Assembly: GCA_021324095.1 (NCBI GenBank)
Contig: JAJPJT010000066.1
Span: 1 to 48,066 of the forward strand
Length of the DNA: 48,066 bases
From: Gammaproteobacteria bacterium
Lineage (GTDB): Bacteria > Pseudomonadota > Gammaproteobacteria > Xanthomonadales > Rhodanobacteraceae
Reading direction: 5' to 3'
Under the pieces are notes generated by a model. It ran no database searches, was not told the DNA's origin, and saw only the letters and a program-made list of their open reading frames with translations. Position 1 is the stretch's first letter. Each line of letters opens with the position of its first letter. A program made the position numbers and the translations under genes. Shown here one piece after another: positions 39,951 to 48,066 of the stretch.

Positions 39951-40766
39951 ATGAAAATCATCTCCTTCAACGCCAACGGCATCCGTTCGGCTGCCCGCAA
40001 GGGTTTCTTCGACTGGCTCGCCACGCAGAATGCGGATGTCACCTGCCTGCAGGAGACCAAATCGCAGGAAGACCAGCTCGGCGACGGGATGTTCCGTCCC
40101 GTGGCCCATCATTGCTTTTATCGGGACGCGGTGACGAAGAAGGGCTACAGCGGCGTCGCGATCTACTCGAAGCGCAAACCCGACGAAGTGCTGACCAAGA
40201 TCGGCTGGAAGCCGTTCGACGACGAGGGCCGCTACATCGAAGCGCGCTTCGGCAATTTGTCCGTGGTGTCGCTGTACGTGCCGTCCGGCACCTCGGGCGA
40301 GGAACGCCAGCAATTCAAGTTCGTCGCGATGAAAAAACTGCGCACGATCTTCGACGGTTGGCTCGCGAGCGGACGCGAATACGTCCTGTGCGGCGACTGG
40401 AACATCGTGCGCAGCGAGCGCGACATCAAGAACTGGAAATCGAACCAGAAGAATTCCGGCTGCCTGCCCGCCGAACGCGCGTGGTTGAACGCGCTGATTG
40501 CGGACAAACACGGCGACGGCTCGCCTGCGCCGAAGACCGGTTGGCTCGACAGCTTCCGCGTGGTGAAACCGGACGTCGAGGAATACACGTGGTGGTCCAA
40601 CCGCGGCAATGCGCGCGCCAACAACGTGGGTTGGCGGATCGACTACCAGATCACGACGCCGGGCATCGGCAGGCGCGCGCGCACCTGCGCGATCGCGCGC
40701 GAGCCGCGTTTTTCCGACCACGCGCCGCTTTCAGTCGAATACGATGCGGTGGATGATGCGGAATGA
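39951..40766 (+). CDS. xth: Exodeoxyribonuclease III
   Basis: 271 aa AP endonuclease/3'-5' exonuclease of the EEP fold, for base-excision repair. ATG at 39951. Motifs: FNANGIRSA, LQETKSQ (Mg ligand E), the GDWNIV..RSERD region with the catalytic D/N pair, and C-terminal FSDHAPLSVEY (catalytic DH). It is closer to the ExoIII/Crc group than to APE1. The start is preceded by CAGCCCC repeats with no ribosome site. Its stop overlaps the ampG start (ATGA), so the two are coupled. Crc-like catabolite control is a less likely alternative because the catalytic residues are kept. Confidence 0.94.
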   Translation: MKIISFNANGIRSAARKGFFDWLATQNADVTCLQETKSQEDQLGDGMFRPVAHHCFYRDAVTKKGYSGVAIYSKRKPDEVLTKIGWKPFDDEGRYIEARFGNLSVVSLYVPSGTSGEERQQFKFVAMKKLRTIFDGWLASGREYVLCGDWNIVRSERDIKNWKSNQKNSGCLPAERAWLNALIADKHGDGSPAPKTGWLDSFRVVKPDVEEYTWWSNRGNARANNVGWRIDYQITTPGIGRRARTCAIAREPRFSDHAPLSVEYDAVDDAE

Positions 40767-42079
40767 GTGAAGTCGCCGTGTCGCCGCGGCGTTCGCACCG
40801 GATGCCTATCTGGAAGGCGTTCACGCAGCCGGCGGCGTGGACGATGTTCTTCTTCGGCATCTCGTCCGGATTGCCGTTCCTGCTGGTCAGCGGAACGCTC
40901 GCCTACTGGCTGCACGCGCGCGGAATCGAGCTGAAAGACATCACGATGATCGCGAGCGCCAGCCTCGCCTATGAATTCAAGTTCGTATGGGCGCCGCTGC
41001 TCGACCACTGGCGGCTGCCGGGCTTTTCGAGGATGGGCCAACGGCGCGGCTGGCTGCTGCTGGGTCAGTGCGGCATCATCGGCGGGATGCTGGCGATGGC
41101 GGCGTTGACGCCGGGGAGTCTCGGCGCCTTCATCGCGGTGACGCTGTGCGTCGCGTTTTTCGGGGCGACGCAGGACAGTGCGATCGACGCCTACCGCATC
41201 GAGATCGCACCGCCCGAGGCACAGGGACCGCTGGTCACGACTTATGTACTCGGCTATCGGATCGGCTGGATCCTGTCGGGCGGCATCGCGCTCGTCATGG
41301 CCGATCACATGTCGTGGAGCGTGGTGTACGTCGCGATGGCGGCGTGCATGGCGATCCCCGTCATCGCCAATTTCGTGGCGAAGGAGCCGCAGGTCCACCG
41401 GCTGCGGGCGAGGCAGTGGACCGAGGCCATGCGCGAAGGCGTCGTCGAGCCGTTCGTGGAGTTCTTCCGCCGTTACGGCTGGCTGCTGGCGCTGGTGACG
41501 CTGCTGTTCATCCTGCTGTTCAAGATTCCCGAGCAGGCGACCATCGGCGGCATCGTGAGTCCGTTCTACCGCGACATGGGCTTCAGCAGGACCGCGATCG
41601 GCACGATCACCAAGGGCTACGGGGTCCTCATGGGCATCGCCGGCGTGTTCGTCGGCGGCATCGCGGTGGAGCGTTTCGGCGTGCGGCGCAGCCTGCTCGC
41701 AGGAATCGTGCTGTGCGGATGCAGCAACTTCCTGTACCTGTGGCTGATCGGCAACCAGGGGAATCTGGCGGTGTTGACCGGCGTGATTTCCGGCCTGAAC
41801 TTCACGCTGGGATTCCTCGGACCACCCGCCGTGGCATTCCTGTCGTCGCTGGTCAACGTGCGCCATACCGCGACGCAGTACGCCCTGCTGTCTTCACTCG
41901 TGAACCTGCCCGGCAAGCTGCTGGGCTTTTTTGCCGGCGGCATCGTGATGGCCACCAGCTACGGCTTCTACTTCGCGTTGACCGTGGTGGCGGTGCTGCC
42001 GGCGGTGCTGCTGTTCCTGTGGCTGGAGCCGCGCTTGCGCGCACACAGCGCTTCGGTTCAGGCGAACGGCGGTGCGTAG
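40763..42079 (+). CDS. ampG: AmpG-type muropeptide MFS transporter
   Basis: 438 aa, about 12 TM helices. It imports anhydro-muropeptides (GlcNAc-anhMurNAc-peptide) from the periplasm for wall recycling. AmpG-like segments: FGISSGLPFLLVSGTLAYWL, FKFVWAPLLDHW, FGATQDSAIDAYRIE (the family's 'GATQDIAIDA') and LGYRIGWILSGGIAL. Start ATG overlaps the xth stop by 4 nt. Its last 22 bp overlap the 3' end of anmK on the other strand. Function fits the neighbours anmK and the M23 peptidase. The C-terminus is shorter than in E. coli AmpG (491 aa). Confidence 0.92.
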   Translation: MSEVAVSPRRSHRMPIWKAFTQPAAWTMFFFGISSGLPFLLVSGTLAYWLHARGIELKDITMIASASLAYEFKFVWAPLLDHWRLPGFSRMGQRRGWLLLGQCGIIGGMLAMAALTPGSLGAFIAVTLCVAFFGATQDSAIDAYRIEIAPPEAQGPLVTTYVLGYRIGWILSGGIALVMADHMSWSVVYVAMAACMAIPVIANFVAKEPQVHRLRARQWTEAMREGVVEPFVEFFRRYGWLLALVTLLFILLFKIPEQATIGGIVSPFYRDMGFSRTAIGTITKGYGVLMGIAGVFVGGIAVERFGVRRSLLAGIVLCGCSNFLYLWLIGNQGNLAVLTGVISGLNFTLGFLGPPAVAFLSSLVNVRHTATQYALLSSLVNLPGKLLGFFAGGIVMATSYGFYFALTVVAVLPAVLLFLWLEPRLRAHSASVQANGGA

Positions 42080-43173
42080 ATGCCGCCCAGCACGCGCGGC
42101 CCGCGCGCGCCGGTGACGCTGGGCAGGTTGCCGGGAACATTCTCCAGCCGCGCACGCGCCAGCCACGCGAAGCCGACCGCTTCCACGAAATCGGGGTCGA
42201 GACCGAGTGCGGCGGTGGTATCGAGTTGCACGTCGGGCAATTCGCCGCGCAGCGCATCCATCAAGGTGCCGTTGTGCACGCCGCCGCCGCAGGCGTACAG
42301 CCCGCGGATCCCGGGTGCCTGCGTGTGCAGTACATCGGCGATGCTGCGCGAAGTGAGCCGCAACAAGGTCGCCTGCACGTTGGCGGGATCCATGCCGCCG
42401 GGCAGGCGCGTGTCCAGCCAGTCGAGGTTGAAGTATTCGCGCCCGGTACTTTTCGGCGGCGCCGCCGCGAAATAGGGATCGTCAAGCAGGCGCTGCAGCA
42501 GCGCGTCGTCCACACGGCCACTGCGCGCCCACGCGCCGCCTTCATCGCGCGGCGTGCCACGGACGCGCATCGACCATGCATCCATCAGGCAGTTCGCGGG
42601 ACCGGTGTCGAAACCCAGCACGGGCCTGCCCGGAACCAGCAAGGTGAGGTTGGCGATGCCGCCGAGATTCAATATCGCGCGCGGCGCCGCGGCATCCGCC
42701 AGCACCGCGGCGTGCAGCGCCGGCAGCAGCGGCGCGCCCTGCCCGCCTGCCGCGACATCGGCGCGGCGGAAGTCGGCGACCGTGGCGATGCCGGTGCGTT
42801 CGGCAATCACGCCGGGATCACCCATCTGCAAGGTAAAGGGATGCGGCCCGGTCGGACGATGGCACACGGTCTGTCCGTGCGAGCCGATGGCTGCGACCGA
42901 TCGCGCATTCGCGCCGGTCTCGCGCAACAACGCGAGTGCGGCGTCGGCGAAGCGTTCACCGATTTCGACATCCAGCCGTCCGAATTCGGTCAGCGTGACC
43001 GTCGCGTCGTTGCGTGCGAACGCGACGATGCGCTCGCGCAACGGGTCCGGGTATGCAAACGTCTGCGCCGCGACGACTTTCAGGCTTGGCGCGAAGCGCA
43101 CCAGCACCGCATCGATGCCGTCCGCACTGGTGCCGGAAATGAGTCCCAGGTACAGAGGGTTTTGATCGCGCAT
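42058..43173 (-). CDS. anmK: Anhydro-N-acetylmuramic acid kinase
   Basis: 371 aa, ASKHA-fold kinase that hydrolyses and phosphorylates anhydro-MurNAc to MurNAc-6-P, the recycling step after AmpG import. Motifs in order: YLGLISGTSADGIDAVLVRF, IGSHGQTVCHRP, ILNLGGIANLTLL, GFDTGPANCLMDAW, and the C-terminal GGGVHNGTLM. Start ATG at 43171-43173. 36 bp after the M23 peptidase, probably one operon; convergent with and overlapping ampG by 22 bp. Confidence 0.96.
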   Translation of the reverse strand: MRDQNPLYLGLISGTSADGIDAVLVRFAPSLKVVAAQTFAYPDPLRERIVAFARNDATVTLTEFGRLDVEIGERFADAALALLRETGANARSVAAIGSHGQTVCHRPTGPHPFTLQMGDPGVIAERTGIATVADFRRADVAAGGQGAPLLPALHAAVLADAAAPRAILNLGGIANLTLLVPGRPVLGFDTGPANCLMDAWSMRVRGTPRDEGGAWARSGRVDDALLQRLLDDPYFAAAPPKSTGREYFNLDWLDTRLPGGMDPANVQATLLRLTSRSIADVLHTQAPGIRGLYACGGGVHNGTLMDALRGELPDVQLDTTAALGLDPDFVEAVGFAWLARARLENVPGNLPSVTGARGPRVLGGIYAPPFA

Positions 43174-43209
43174 GCGGCGTCAGATGCTACCGCGCCAGCA
43201 CGACGCGAC

Positions 43210-44667
43210 TCAATCGGCGGCGGCCGTGGTCGTGCGACCACTGTCGACACGCGCCAACCGCTGGGTGGCGTTGTCGATCATCTGGATGCGCGCCACCATC
43301 GGCGAGGTCTGTTCCTTGAACTCCGCCATCAGCTTGCCGGAGAGCGGCTGCGGTTTCGGCATCGTGACGGTGAGCGGATTTTCGGGCTTGCCGTCCACGC
43401 GCACCTCGTAATGCAGGTGCGGGCCGGTCGCGAAACCGGTCTCGCCGACGTAGCCGATCACTTCGCCCTGGGTGACGTGCGAGCCGACGTGCAGCCCGGA
43501 CGCGAACCGCGACATGTGGCCGTAGGCGGTGCTGTACTTGGCCGTGTCCTTGATCTCGATGAAATTGCCGTAGCCGTGCACCCAGCCGCGCCGGACGATC
43601 ACGCCATCGCCCGCGGCGTGCACCGGCGTACCAATCGGCGCCGCATAATCGACACCCTTGTGCAGCCGGGTGTAGCCGAGCACGGGGTCCTTGCGCATGC
43701 CGAACGTCGAGGATACGCGCGTGAACGAGACCGGCGTGCGCAGCAATCCCTTCCGCAGCGGACGCCCGTCCTCGCTGAAATAGGCGACGCTGCCGTCGCT
43801 CTGCTTGAAGCGGTACGCCGTGTACCTGTGTCCGTCGTTGATGAATTCCGCGGCGAGGATGTTGCCCGCGCCCGAGTATTTGCCGTCGCGGTAGATGTCG
43901 TCATACACGACCGTGAAACGGTCGCCCTTCTGCAGATCCTTGATGAAGTCGATGTCGTACTTGAATACGTCGGCGAGCTTCAACACCATCGTTTCGGACA
44001 AGCCCGCCTTTTCACCGGCTGCGAACAGCGATCCCTCCACCACCCCATGCGCGAAGTGCACCCGGCGCTCGACGGGCAATGCAGTGACCTGGACTTTCAT
44101 GCTGCCGTCCGCCTGCGCCGTCAAGGTCACTTGTGTCGCGGAATCGGGACTGTAACGGAACCCCTGCAACTGGCCTTTCGCATTCGTGAGGAAAGCAACT
44201 TCGTCGCCGGGGTGCAGCGTCTTCAGCGCGCCGGTATCCTTGCCGCTCGCCATCACCCTGGCGAGATCGGCGCCGCCGAAACCCTGGCTCTGGAAAATTT
44301 CCGAGAGCGTCTGGCCCGGCTGCACTTCCACCGTCTTCCACGATGCCACCACGGGCCGCGCGGTTTCCTTTGGAGCAGGCGGCAACGGCAGCGCCACGGT
44401 TTCGCGGGTCACCGGCTGCGTCACTTCATGATGGATCACGTTGGCCCACGCCGGAATGCCCAGCGCGGTCAGCAGCGCCAAAAGAAATGCACCCCCGCAC
44501 AACACCCAGCCTTCGCGCGTCCAACGGAACTTGCTCGACGGAGCGTCGGCGTGAAAAGACCAGTGCGCGCAGCGCGCGTAAAAGTGGGAGTGGCAAAGAC
44601 GGGTCTTGCGACGGATCGCTTGACGGCGCACAACATGAGGAATGACGCGACGGAGATGGCGATCCAT
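43210..44667 (-). CDS. M23 family peptidoglycan endopeptidase (MepM-like)
   Basis: 485 aa from the ATG at 44665-44667 (MDRHLRRVIPHVVRR). Arginine-rich cytoplasmic N-terminus, one TM anchor (GWVLCGGAFLLALLTALG, about 50-68), then an OapA/LysM-like region (VEVQPGQTLSEIFQSQGF...ALKTLHPGDEVAF) and the LytM zinc peptidase domain with HKGVDYAAPIGTPV (His, Asp ligands) and GPHLHYEVRV (HxH). The domain layout matches E. coli MepM, which cuts D,D cross-links during growth. Upstream of anmK on the same strand, 36 bp apart. The 28 extra upstream residues in the open frame are rejected as non-family. Confidence 0.93.
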   Translation of the reverse strand: MDRHLRRVIPHVVRRQAIRRKTRLCHSHFYARCAHWSFHADAPSSKFRWTREGWVLCGGAFLLALLTALGIPAWANVIHHEVTQPVTRETVALPLPPAPKETARPVVASWKTVEVQPGQTLSEIFQSQGFGGADLARVMASGKDTGALKTLHPGDEVAFLTNAKGQLQGFRYSPDSATQVTLTAQADGSMKVQVTALPVERRVHFAHGVVEGSLFAAGEKAGLSETMVLKLADVFKYDIDFIKDLQKGDRFTVVYDDIYRDGKYSGAGNILAAEFINDGHRYTAYRFKQSDGSVAYFSEDGRPLRKGLLRTPVSFTRVSSTFGMRKDPVLGYTRLHKGVDYAAPIGTPVHAAGDGVIVRRGWVHGYGNFIEIKDTAKYSTAYGHMSRFASGLHVGSHVTQGEVIGYVGETGFATGPHLHYEVRVDGKPENPLTVTMPKPQPLSGKLMAEFKEQTSPMVARIQMIDNATQRLARVDSGRTTTAAAD

Positions 44668-44771
44668 CGGGGGTTCCGAAAAACGGGCGGAGACGCACGA
44701 CGGGCCGTACCATAGCGGCCTCGTGAAGTGTGCGTCAATGCTTTGTATCACAAAGATTTGCAGGTCGTTTT

Positions 44772-44794
44772 GCAGTTAACACATAATTAACTGC
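44772..44794. promoter_or_regulatory. Palindrome in the divergent mepM-like/tyrS promoter region
   Basis: GCAGTTAA (44772-44779) and TTAACTGC (44787-44794) are perfect 8-bp arms with a 7-bp AT-rich centre, set in an unusually AT-rich stretch. A second small palindrome CTTTGT/ACAAAG lies at 44741-44755. Both fit operators or the -10 region of divergent promoters. No regulator is known. Confidence 0.4.
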
Positions 44795-44864
44795 GACGTC
44801 ACCTTCACGCGTTGACCCAGCCCGCCTTTGAGTGGTCGTCGGACACTCGCCGATCGGAAAACAC

Positions 44865-46076
44865 ATGTCTTCGAACCAGCAAGCCCTCGCACTGATCCAT
44901 CGCGGCGCGGTCGACGTGCTCAAGGACGAGGAACTCGCCGCGCGCCTCGCCCTCGATCGTCCGTTGCGCATCAAGGCGGGATTTGATCCGACCGCGCCGG
45001 ATCTGCACCTCGGGCACACGGTGTTGCTCAACAAGATGCGCCAGTTCCAGGATCTCGGCCACACCGCGATATTCCTCATCGGTGATTTCACCGGGATGAT
45101 CGGCGATCCCACCGGCAAGAACGTCACGCGCAAACCGCTGACGCGCGAGGAGATCGCGCGCAATGCGGAAACCTACGCGGCACAGGTGTTCAAGGTGCTG
45201 GACCGCGAACGCACCGAGGTGCGATTCAATTCCGAATGGTTCGGCAAGATGGATGCGGCGGACATGATCCGGCTTGCCGCGCAACACACCGTCGCGCGCA
45301 TGCTGGAGCGCGACGATTTCGCCAAGCGCTACGCTGCGCAGCAGCCGATCGCGATCCATGAATTCCTGTATCCGCTGGTGCAGGGCTACGACTCGGTGGC
45401 ATTGAAGTGCGACGTCGAACTCGGCGGCACCGACCAGCGCTTCAACCTGCTGATGGGGCGCGGCCTGCAGGAGCATTTCGGCCAGCCGCCGCAGATCGTG
45501 CTGACGATGCCGCTGCTGGAGGGCATCGACGGTGTGCAGAAGATGTCGAAGTCGCTGGGCAACTACATCGGCATCGACGAGCCCGCGATCGACATGGTCA
45601 CCAAGACCATGAAGATCGGTGACGATTTGATGTGGCGCTGGTTCGAGTTGTTGAGCTTCGACGTGTCGCTGGACGAACTCGCGACGATGCAGCGCGATGT
45701 CGCCAGCGGCACTTTGAACCCGCGCGACGCCAAGTTGCGGTTGGCGCGCGAACTGGCCGCACGTTTCCATGGCGCCGCCGAAGCCGAGAAGGCCATCGCC
45801 GGATGGCACGCAGTCGTGAGCGGCGAAGGCGATACGTCTTCGCTGCCGCTCAATGATATCGTGGTTTCGGCCGATGGCCTGCGCCTGCCGGCCTTGCTCA
45901 CCGCGGCGGGTTTGACTTCCAGCAATTCCGAAGCCAACCGCAAGTTGAAGGAACGCGCCGTGCGCATCGACGCGGTGATCGCGGACGATCCGCAGCGCGT
46001 CTTCGCGGCCGGCTTCGAAGGCGTGCTGCAGGTCGGCAAGCGCAACTTCGCGCGCGTGCGGCTGCTGCAACGCTGA
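44865..46076 (+). CDS. tyrS: Tyrosine-tRNA ligase
   Basis: 403 aa class I aminoacyl-tRNA synthetase from the ATG at 44865. HIGH-type motif is HLGH (in [15 protein letters not shown]), KMSKS is intact ([14 protein letters not shown]), and the C-terminal S4-type RNA-binding domain is visible ([26 protein letters not shown]). The [16 protein letters not shown] context places it in the shorter TyrRS subfamily (TyrZ-like) rather than the E. coli TyrS type. Divergent from the M23 peptidase gene. A strong palindromic repeat follows. Confidence 0.97.
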   Translation: MSSNQQALALIHRGAVDVLKDEELAARLALDRPLRIKAGFDPTAPDLHLGHTVLLNKMRQFQDLGHTAIFLIGDFTGMIGDPTGKNVTRKPLTREEIARNAETYAAQVFKVLDRERTEVRFNSEWFGKMDAADMIRLAAQHTVARMLERDDFAKRYAAQQPIAIHEFLYPLVQGYDSVALKCDVELGGTDQRFNLLMGRGLQEHFGQPPQIVLTMPLLEGIDGVQKMSKSLGNYIGIDEPAIDMVTKTMKIGDDLMWRWFELLSFDVSLDELATMQRDVASGTLNPRDAKLRLARELAARFHGAAEAEKAIAGWHAVVSGEGDTSSLPLNDIVVSADGLRLPALLTAAGLTSSNSEANRKLKERAVRIDAVIADDPQRVFAAGFEGVLQVGKRNFARVRLLQR

Positions 46077-46137
46077 AGAGTGGAGCCGATCGCTTCCACT
46101 TCGAAGCCGTTCGAGCCGGAAGCAACCCGCTAACCGC

Positions 46138-46172
46138 GTAGCCCGGATTCCGCTACGCTCCATCCGGGCTAC
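46138..46172. repeat. GTAGCCCGGAT...ATCCGGGCTAC palindromic repeat after tyrS
   Basis: Perfect 11-bp arms GTAGCCCGGAT (46138-46148) and ATCCGGGCTAC (46162-46172) with a 13-nt centre. It belongs to the widespread proteobacterial repeat type containing 'GTAGCCCGGATG'. It may act as an end for tyrS mRNA, although no T tract follows. Confidence 0.85.
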
Positions 46173-46191
46173 TTGCTGTTCCAGGGCGACG

Positions 46192-46887
46192 GTGTCGATC
46201 AACCCGCCATTCACCTACGCTCCCACGCGCCAGCGCGCGCATCCACGCTGGGTCACGCCGGTGCTGGTCGTGGCGTGTGTCGCGTGCTACCTGTGGCTGA
46301 TGCTGATCGCGCCCGCACCGCGGGACGCGATGCTGGGTGAATGGGGTACCGTGCCGGCGCACCTGTTCCAGCGCGGACAATTCTGGCGCGAGGGATTATG
46401 GTTGCGTCCACTCACGTCCCTGTTCATGCATGCCGACTGGCTGCATCTGGTCGGCAACATGTTGTTCCTGGTGATTTTCGGGCTGCCGGCGGAGCGGGCC
46501 CTGGGCTCGCGGCGATTCCTGTTCCTGTTCCTGGTCGGCGGCGCGTTCGCCAATCTGGTCGGTGCCTGGACCTTGTCGGGACAGTTGCGCCCGATCATCG
46601 GTTGCAGCGGTGCAGTGTCCGCGACGCTCGGCGCTTATCTGGCATTGTTTCCGCGCGCTCGGCTCGGCCTGGTGTTGCCACTCGGCCTGTATTTCCAGTT
46701 CATCCGGGTGCCCGCGGCGCTGCTGATCGGGATGTGGGTGTTGTTGCAGTTGCTGTTCACCTGGGCGGGACCAGGCTTCGGCGCCGTCGTATGGTGGGCG
46801 CACCTCGCCGGGTTCGGATTCGGCATCGTGTTCGCGCTGGTGTCGCGCGGTGCGGTGGAGCGCCGTCTGCGGCGACAGTCAGATTGA
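46192..46887 (+). CDS. Rhomboid family intramembrane serine protease
   Basis: 231 aa from the GTG at 46192, six TM helices. The catalytic dyad is visible: S139 in GCSGAVSATLG (GxSG) and H204 in VWWAHLAGFGFG. The oxyanion-side motif is HADWLHLVGNMLFL in helix 2. It cleaves TM helices of membrane proteins; the physiological substrate is unknown. Start alternatives exist since no strong ribosome site is seen. It stands alone between the tyrS repeat and the convergent glutamine amidotransferase gene (43 bp gap). Confidence 0.93.
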   Translation: MSINPPFTYAPTRQRAHPRWVTPVLVVACVACYLWLMLIAPAPRDAMLGEWGTVPAHLFQRGQFWREGLWLRPLTSLFMHADWLHLVGNMLFLVIFGLPAERALGSRRFLFLFLVGGAFANLVGAWTLSGQLRPIIGCSGAVSATLGAYLALFPRARLGLVLPLGLYFQFIRVPAALLIGMWVLLQLLFTWAGPGFGAVVWWAHLAGFGFGIVFALVSRGAVERRLRRQSD

Positions 46888-46930
46888 TTGCGATCATCCC
46901 TGTTCGCCGCACAGGCAGCGGCCACAATTT

Positions 46931-47779
46931 CTATGCAAGAAGCCGTCCCTGGCGTTTGGCACCGGCCCGGCCGTCCTTGGCCGGTCGCTCGGCCGGGCAC
47001 GCGATGCCCCCGGCATCGCGTACGCGCCTGTCCTCGCCCTGACTTTTCACAACAGCCGCTTCGACTGGAGCACCCAAGGCGCTGTGCGCGAAACGCTCCA
47101 GCAGCGCACGCGCGGCTTCGGTTTCGCGGACACCGACCAGCAATCGGTCGGGATCGATTCCCTCCTCGCGCAATGTATCGGCGCGCGCGGCGATGTACGC
47201 GCGCATCACGGCCGCACTGAATTCGGGATGGAACTGCGTGGACAGCGCATTCGGCGCATAGCGCAGCAATTGGTTCGGGTCACGCTGCGAGCGCGCGAGC
47301 ACTTCCGCGCCCGGCGGCGGATCGAGCACCGATTGTCGGTGCGTTGTCTGCGCGGGGAAAGACTGGGGCACCGCGCACAGCACATCGCCAGTCAAGGGCA
47401 CGCTGCGCGTGATCGTTTCCGTGCCAATCTCGCGCCCGGTCGGCAACCAGCCCACCGTGCCGCCCAGCGCGTGCGCCATCAGTTGATGGCCGTAGCAGAC
47501 GCCAAACAGCGGAGTTCCCGTGGCCATCGCCTGGCGAATCCAATCGGCGGTGCGCTCGCTCCAATCCGTCCGATCGGTCACCATCGCCGCGGAACCCGTG
47601 ATCACCGCACCCGCGATTTCCTGCGGCTCCGGTAGCGAGTCGCCGCGGTCCGCGCGCACCACCAGCATCTGCTTGGATTCGAGGCGCATTGCATCGCGGA
47701 ACCAGTCGGCGAAACCGCCGAATTCCGCGCAGATCGCTTCCGGCGCTTCGCCGGTCTGAATCAGCAGCAAGGGGCGCAT
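46931..47779 (-). CDS. Class I glutamine amidotransferase (GuaA-N-like, stand-alone)
   Basis: 282 aa from the ATG at 47777-47779 (MRPLLLIQTGEAPEAI). Triad residues are visible: C95 in LFGVCYGHQLMA, H184 and E186 in STQFHPEFSAA. Homologues resemble the glutamine-hydrolysing half of GMP synthase without the synthetase part; they are annotated as GMP synthase-like amidotransferases or gamma-glutamyl hydrolase-type enzymes. The last 40 residues (after GVRETEAARALLERFAHSAL) extend past the usual end and are basic and low-complexity (RPAKDGRAGAKRQGRLLA). The true acceptor partner is unknown. Structured repeat copy B lies just upstream of its start. Confidence 0.88.
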   Translation of the reverse strand: MRPLLLIQTGEAPEAICAEFGGFADWFRDAMRLESKQMLVVRADRGDSLPEPQEIAGAVITGSAAMVTDRTDWSERTADWIRQAMATGTPLFGVCYGHQLMAHALGGTVGWLPTGREIGTETITRSVPLTGDVLCAVPQSFPAQTTHRQSVLDPPPGAEVLARSQRDPNQLLRYAPNALSTQFHPEFSAAVMRAYIAARADTLREEGIDPDRLLVGVRETEAARALLERFAHSALGAPVEAAVVKSQGEDRRVRDAGGIACPAERPAKDGRAGAKRQGRLLA

Positions 47780-47838
47780 CACGTTTTGCCTGAAGGTTGT
47801 TGCGCGAAGCATATCGGTGCGTCGGTGAGGATGGGTAT

Positions 47839-48044
47839 CGACATCCCTGTCCTTTTTTCCGTCCGCCTCCCGGGCTGACGGGCCACTTTTGTTACGGCAA
47901 AAGTGGCCAAAACCATACGCCCGGCACGACGGTTTCGGCAACGCCGTGTTGCCTCAACGTCCCTGCGCTTCTCGCGCCAAGCGGGCCGGCGCGAACTCGC
48001 ACGTCCCTGTGCTCGGACAGGCGCGCCTTGCTCCCGCTTGGCGC
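47839..48044. repeat. Structured repeat, copy B (conserved loops, covarying stems)
   Basis: Homologous to copy A (32447-32651). Helices: P1 47859-47867/47873-47881 (one C-T mismatch); P2 47882-47891/47898-47907; P3 47937-47942/47948-47953 (GGCAAC/GTTGCC, loop GCCGT); P4 47974-47985/48033-48044 (GCGCCAAGCGGG/CCCGCTTGGCGC, 12 bp perfect); P5 47988-47993/48022-48027; P6 47999-48002/48009-48012 (GCAC/GTGC, loop GTCCCT). It lies 60 bp upstream of the glutamine amidotransferase start and extends close to the window's right edge, where downstream similarity cannot be followed. Confidence 0.8.
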
Positions 48045-48066
48045 TGCGATGCTCGGCGTCGTGCAA

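Noticed and set aside
40987..44715. 1242-codon open frame on the plus strand across ampG, anmK and the M23 peptidase
   Set aside because: It overlaps three recognisable genes in other frames or strands, and its translation is R/H/G-rich without domains. This is a shadow of high-GC codon bias.
46138..46172. tRNA-like cloverleaf after tyrS
   Set aside because: It is one 11-bp palindrome without D, anticodon or T arms. It fits a dispersed repeat. No tRNA or rRNA was found anywhere in the window.

Overview
This is a high-GC (about 65% by eye), chromosomal gammaproteobacterial segment that spans the replication origin. The order dnaA-dnaN-recF-gyrB on one strand facing rpmH-rnpA-yidC-mnmE on the other, a tonB-exbB-exbD1-exbD2 operon next to pdxJ, a XanB2-type chorismatase beside an acyl carrier protein, and many hairpin-forming intergenic repeats all point to the Xanthomonadales/Lysobacterales, probably Rhodanobacteraceae or a relative. 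The genus cannot be fixed from the sequence alone.

Layout. 1-9992: end of an S9 peptidase, a PA0069-type radical SAM protein (minus), a periplasmic M16 peptidase, a small membrane protein, acs, a phosphopantetheinyl transferase, a likely small RNA, and pdxJ. 10003-14043 (minus): TonB energy-transducing operon with two ExbD paralogues, preceded by a secreted TPR protein. 14152-20378 (minus): gyrB, recF (carrying two parS-like sites), dnaN, the probable oriC and dnaA. 20505-24465 (plus): rpmH, rnpA, yidC, mnmE; yidD is missing. 24641-32257 (plus): complete F1Fo ATP synthase operon atpIBEFHAGDC, whose four gaps from atpH to atpC all contain inverted, G-tract-rich or palindromic repeats. 32258-35204: accessory block of repeats, a small RelB-like ORF, a DNA methyltransferase-nuclease fusion and a GIY-YIG gene bracketed by inverted repeats, inserted between atpC and glmU. 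35302-39804: glmU, xanB2, acp, a DUF4124 protein, pyrE. 39951-44667: exonuclease III, then a peptidoglycan group (ampG, anmK, M23 endopeptidase). 44865-47779: tyrS, a rhomboid protease and a class I glutamine amidotransferase.

How the genes work together. The core is replication initiation and segregation (dnaA, oriC, dnaN, recF, gyrB, parS), ribosome/tRNA processing and membrane insertion (rpmH, rnpA, yidC, mnmE) and energy conversion (atp). ampG, anmK and the M23 peptidase form a wall turnover and recycling group, and glmU makes UDP-GlcNAc for the same wall. xanB2 and acp look like the first two genes of an aryl-polyene (xanthomonadin-type) pathway whose other genes are not in the window; the phosphopantetheinyl transferase could activate that ACP.

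Most interesting. Two diverged copies (32447-32651 and 47839-48044) of a repeat about 205 bp long have stems that changed sequence between copies while keeping base pairing: I count 14 compensatory pair changes over four helices, with loops and joining strands conserved. I do not recognise it as a named family. It behaves like a structured RNA or a hairpin-dependent mobile repeat. Other repeat families here also keep pairing while the stem sequence varies.
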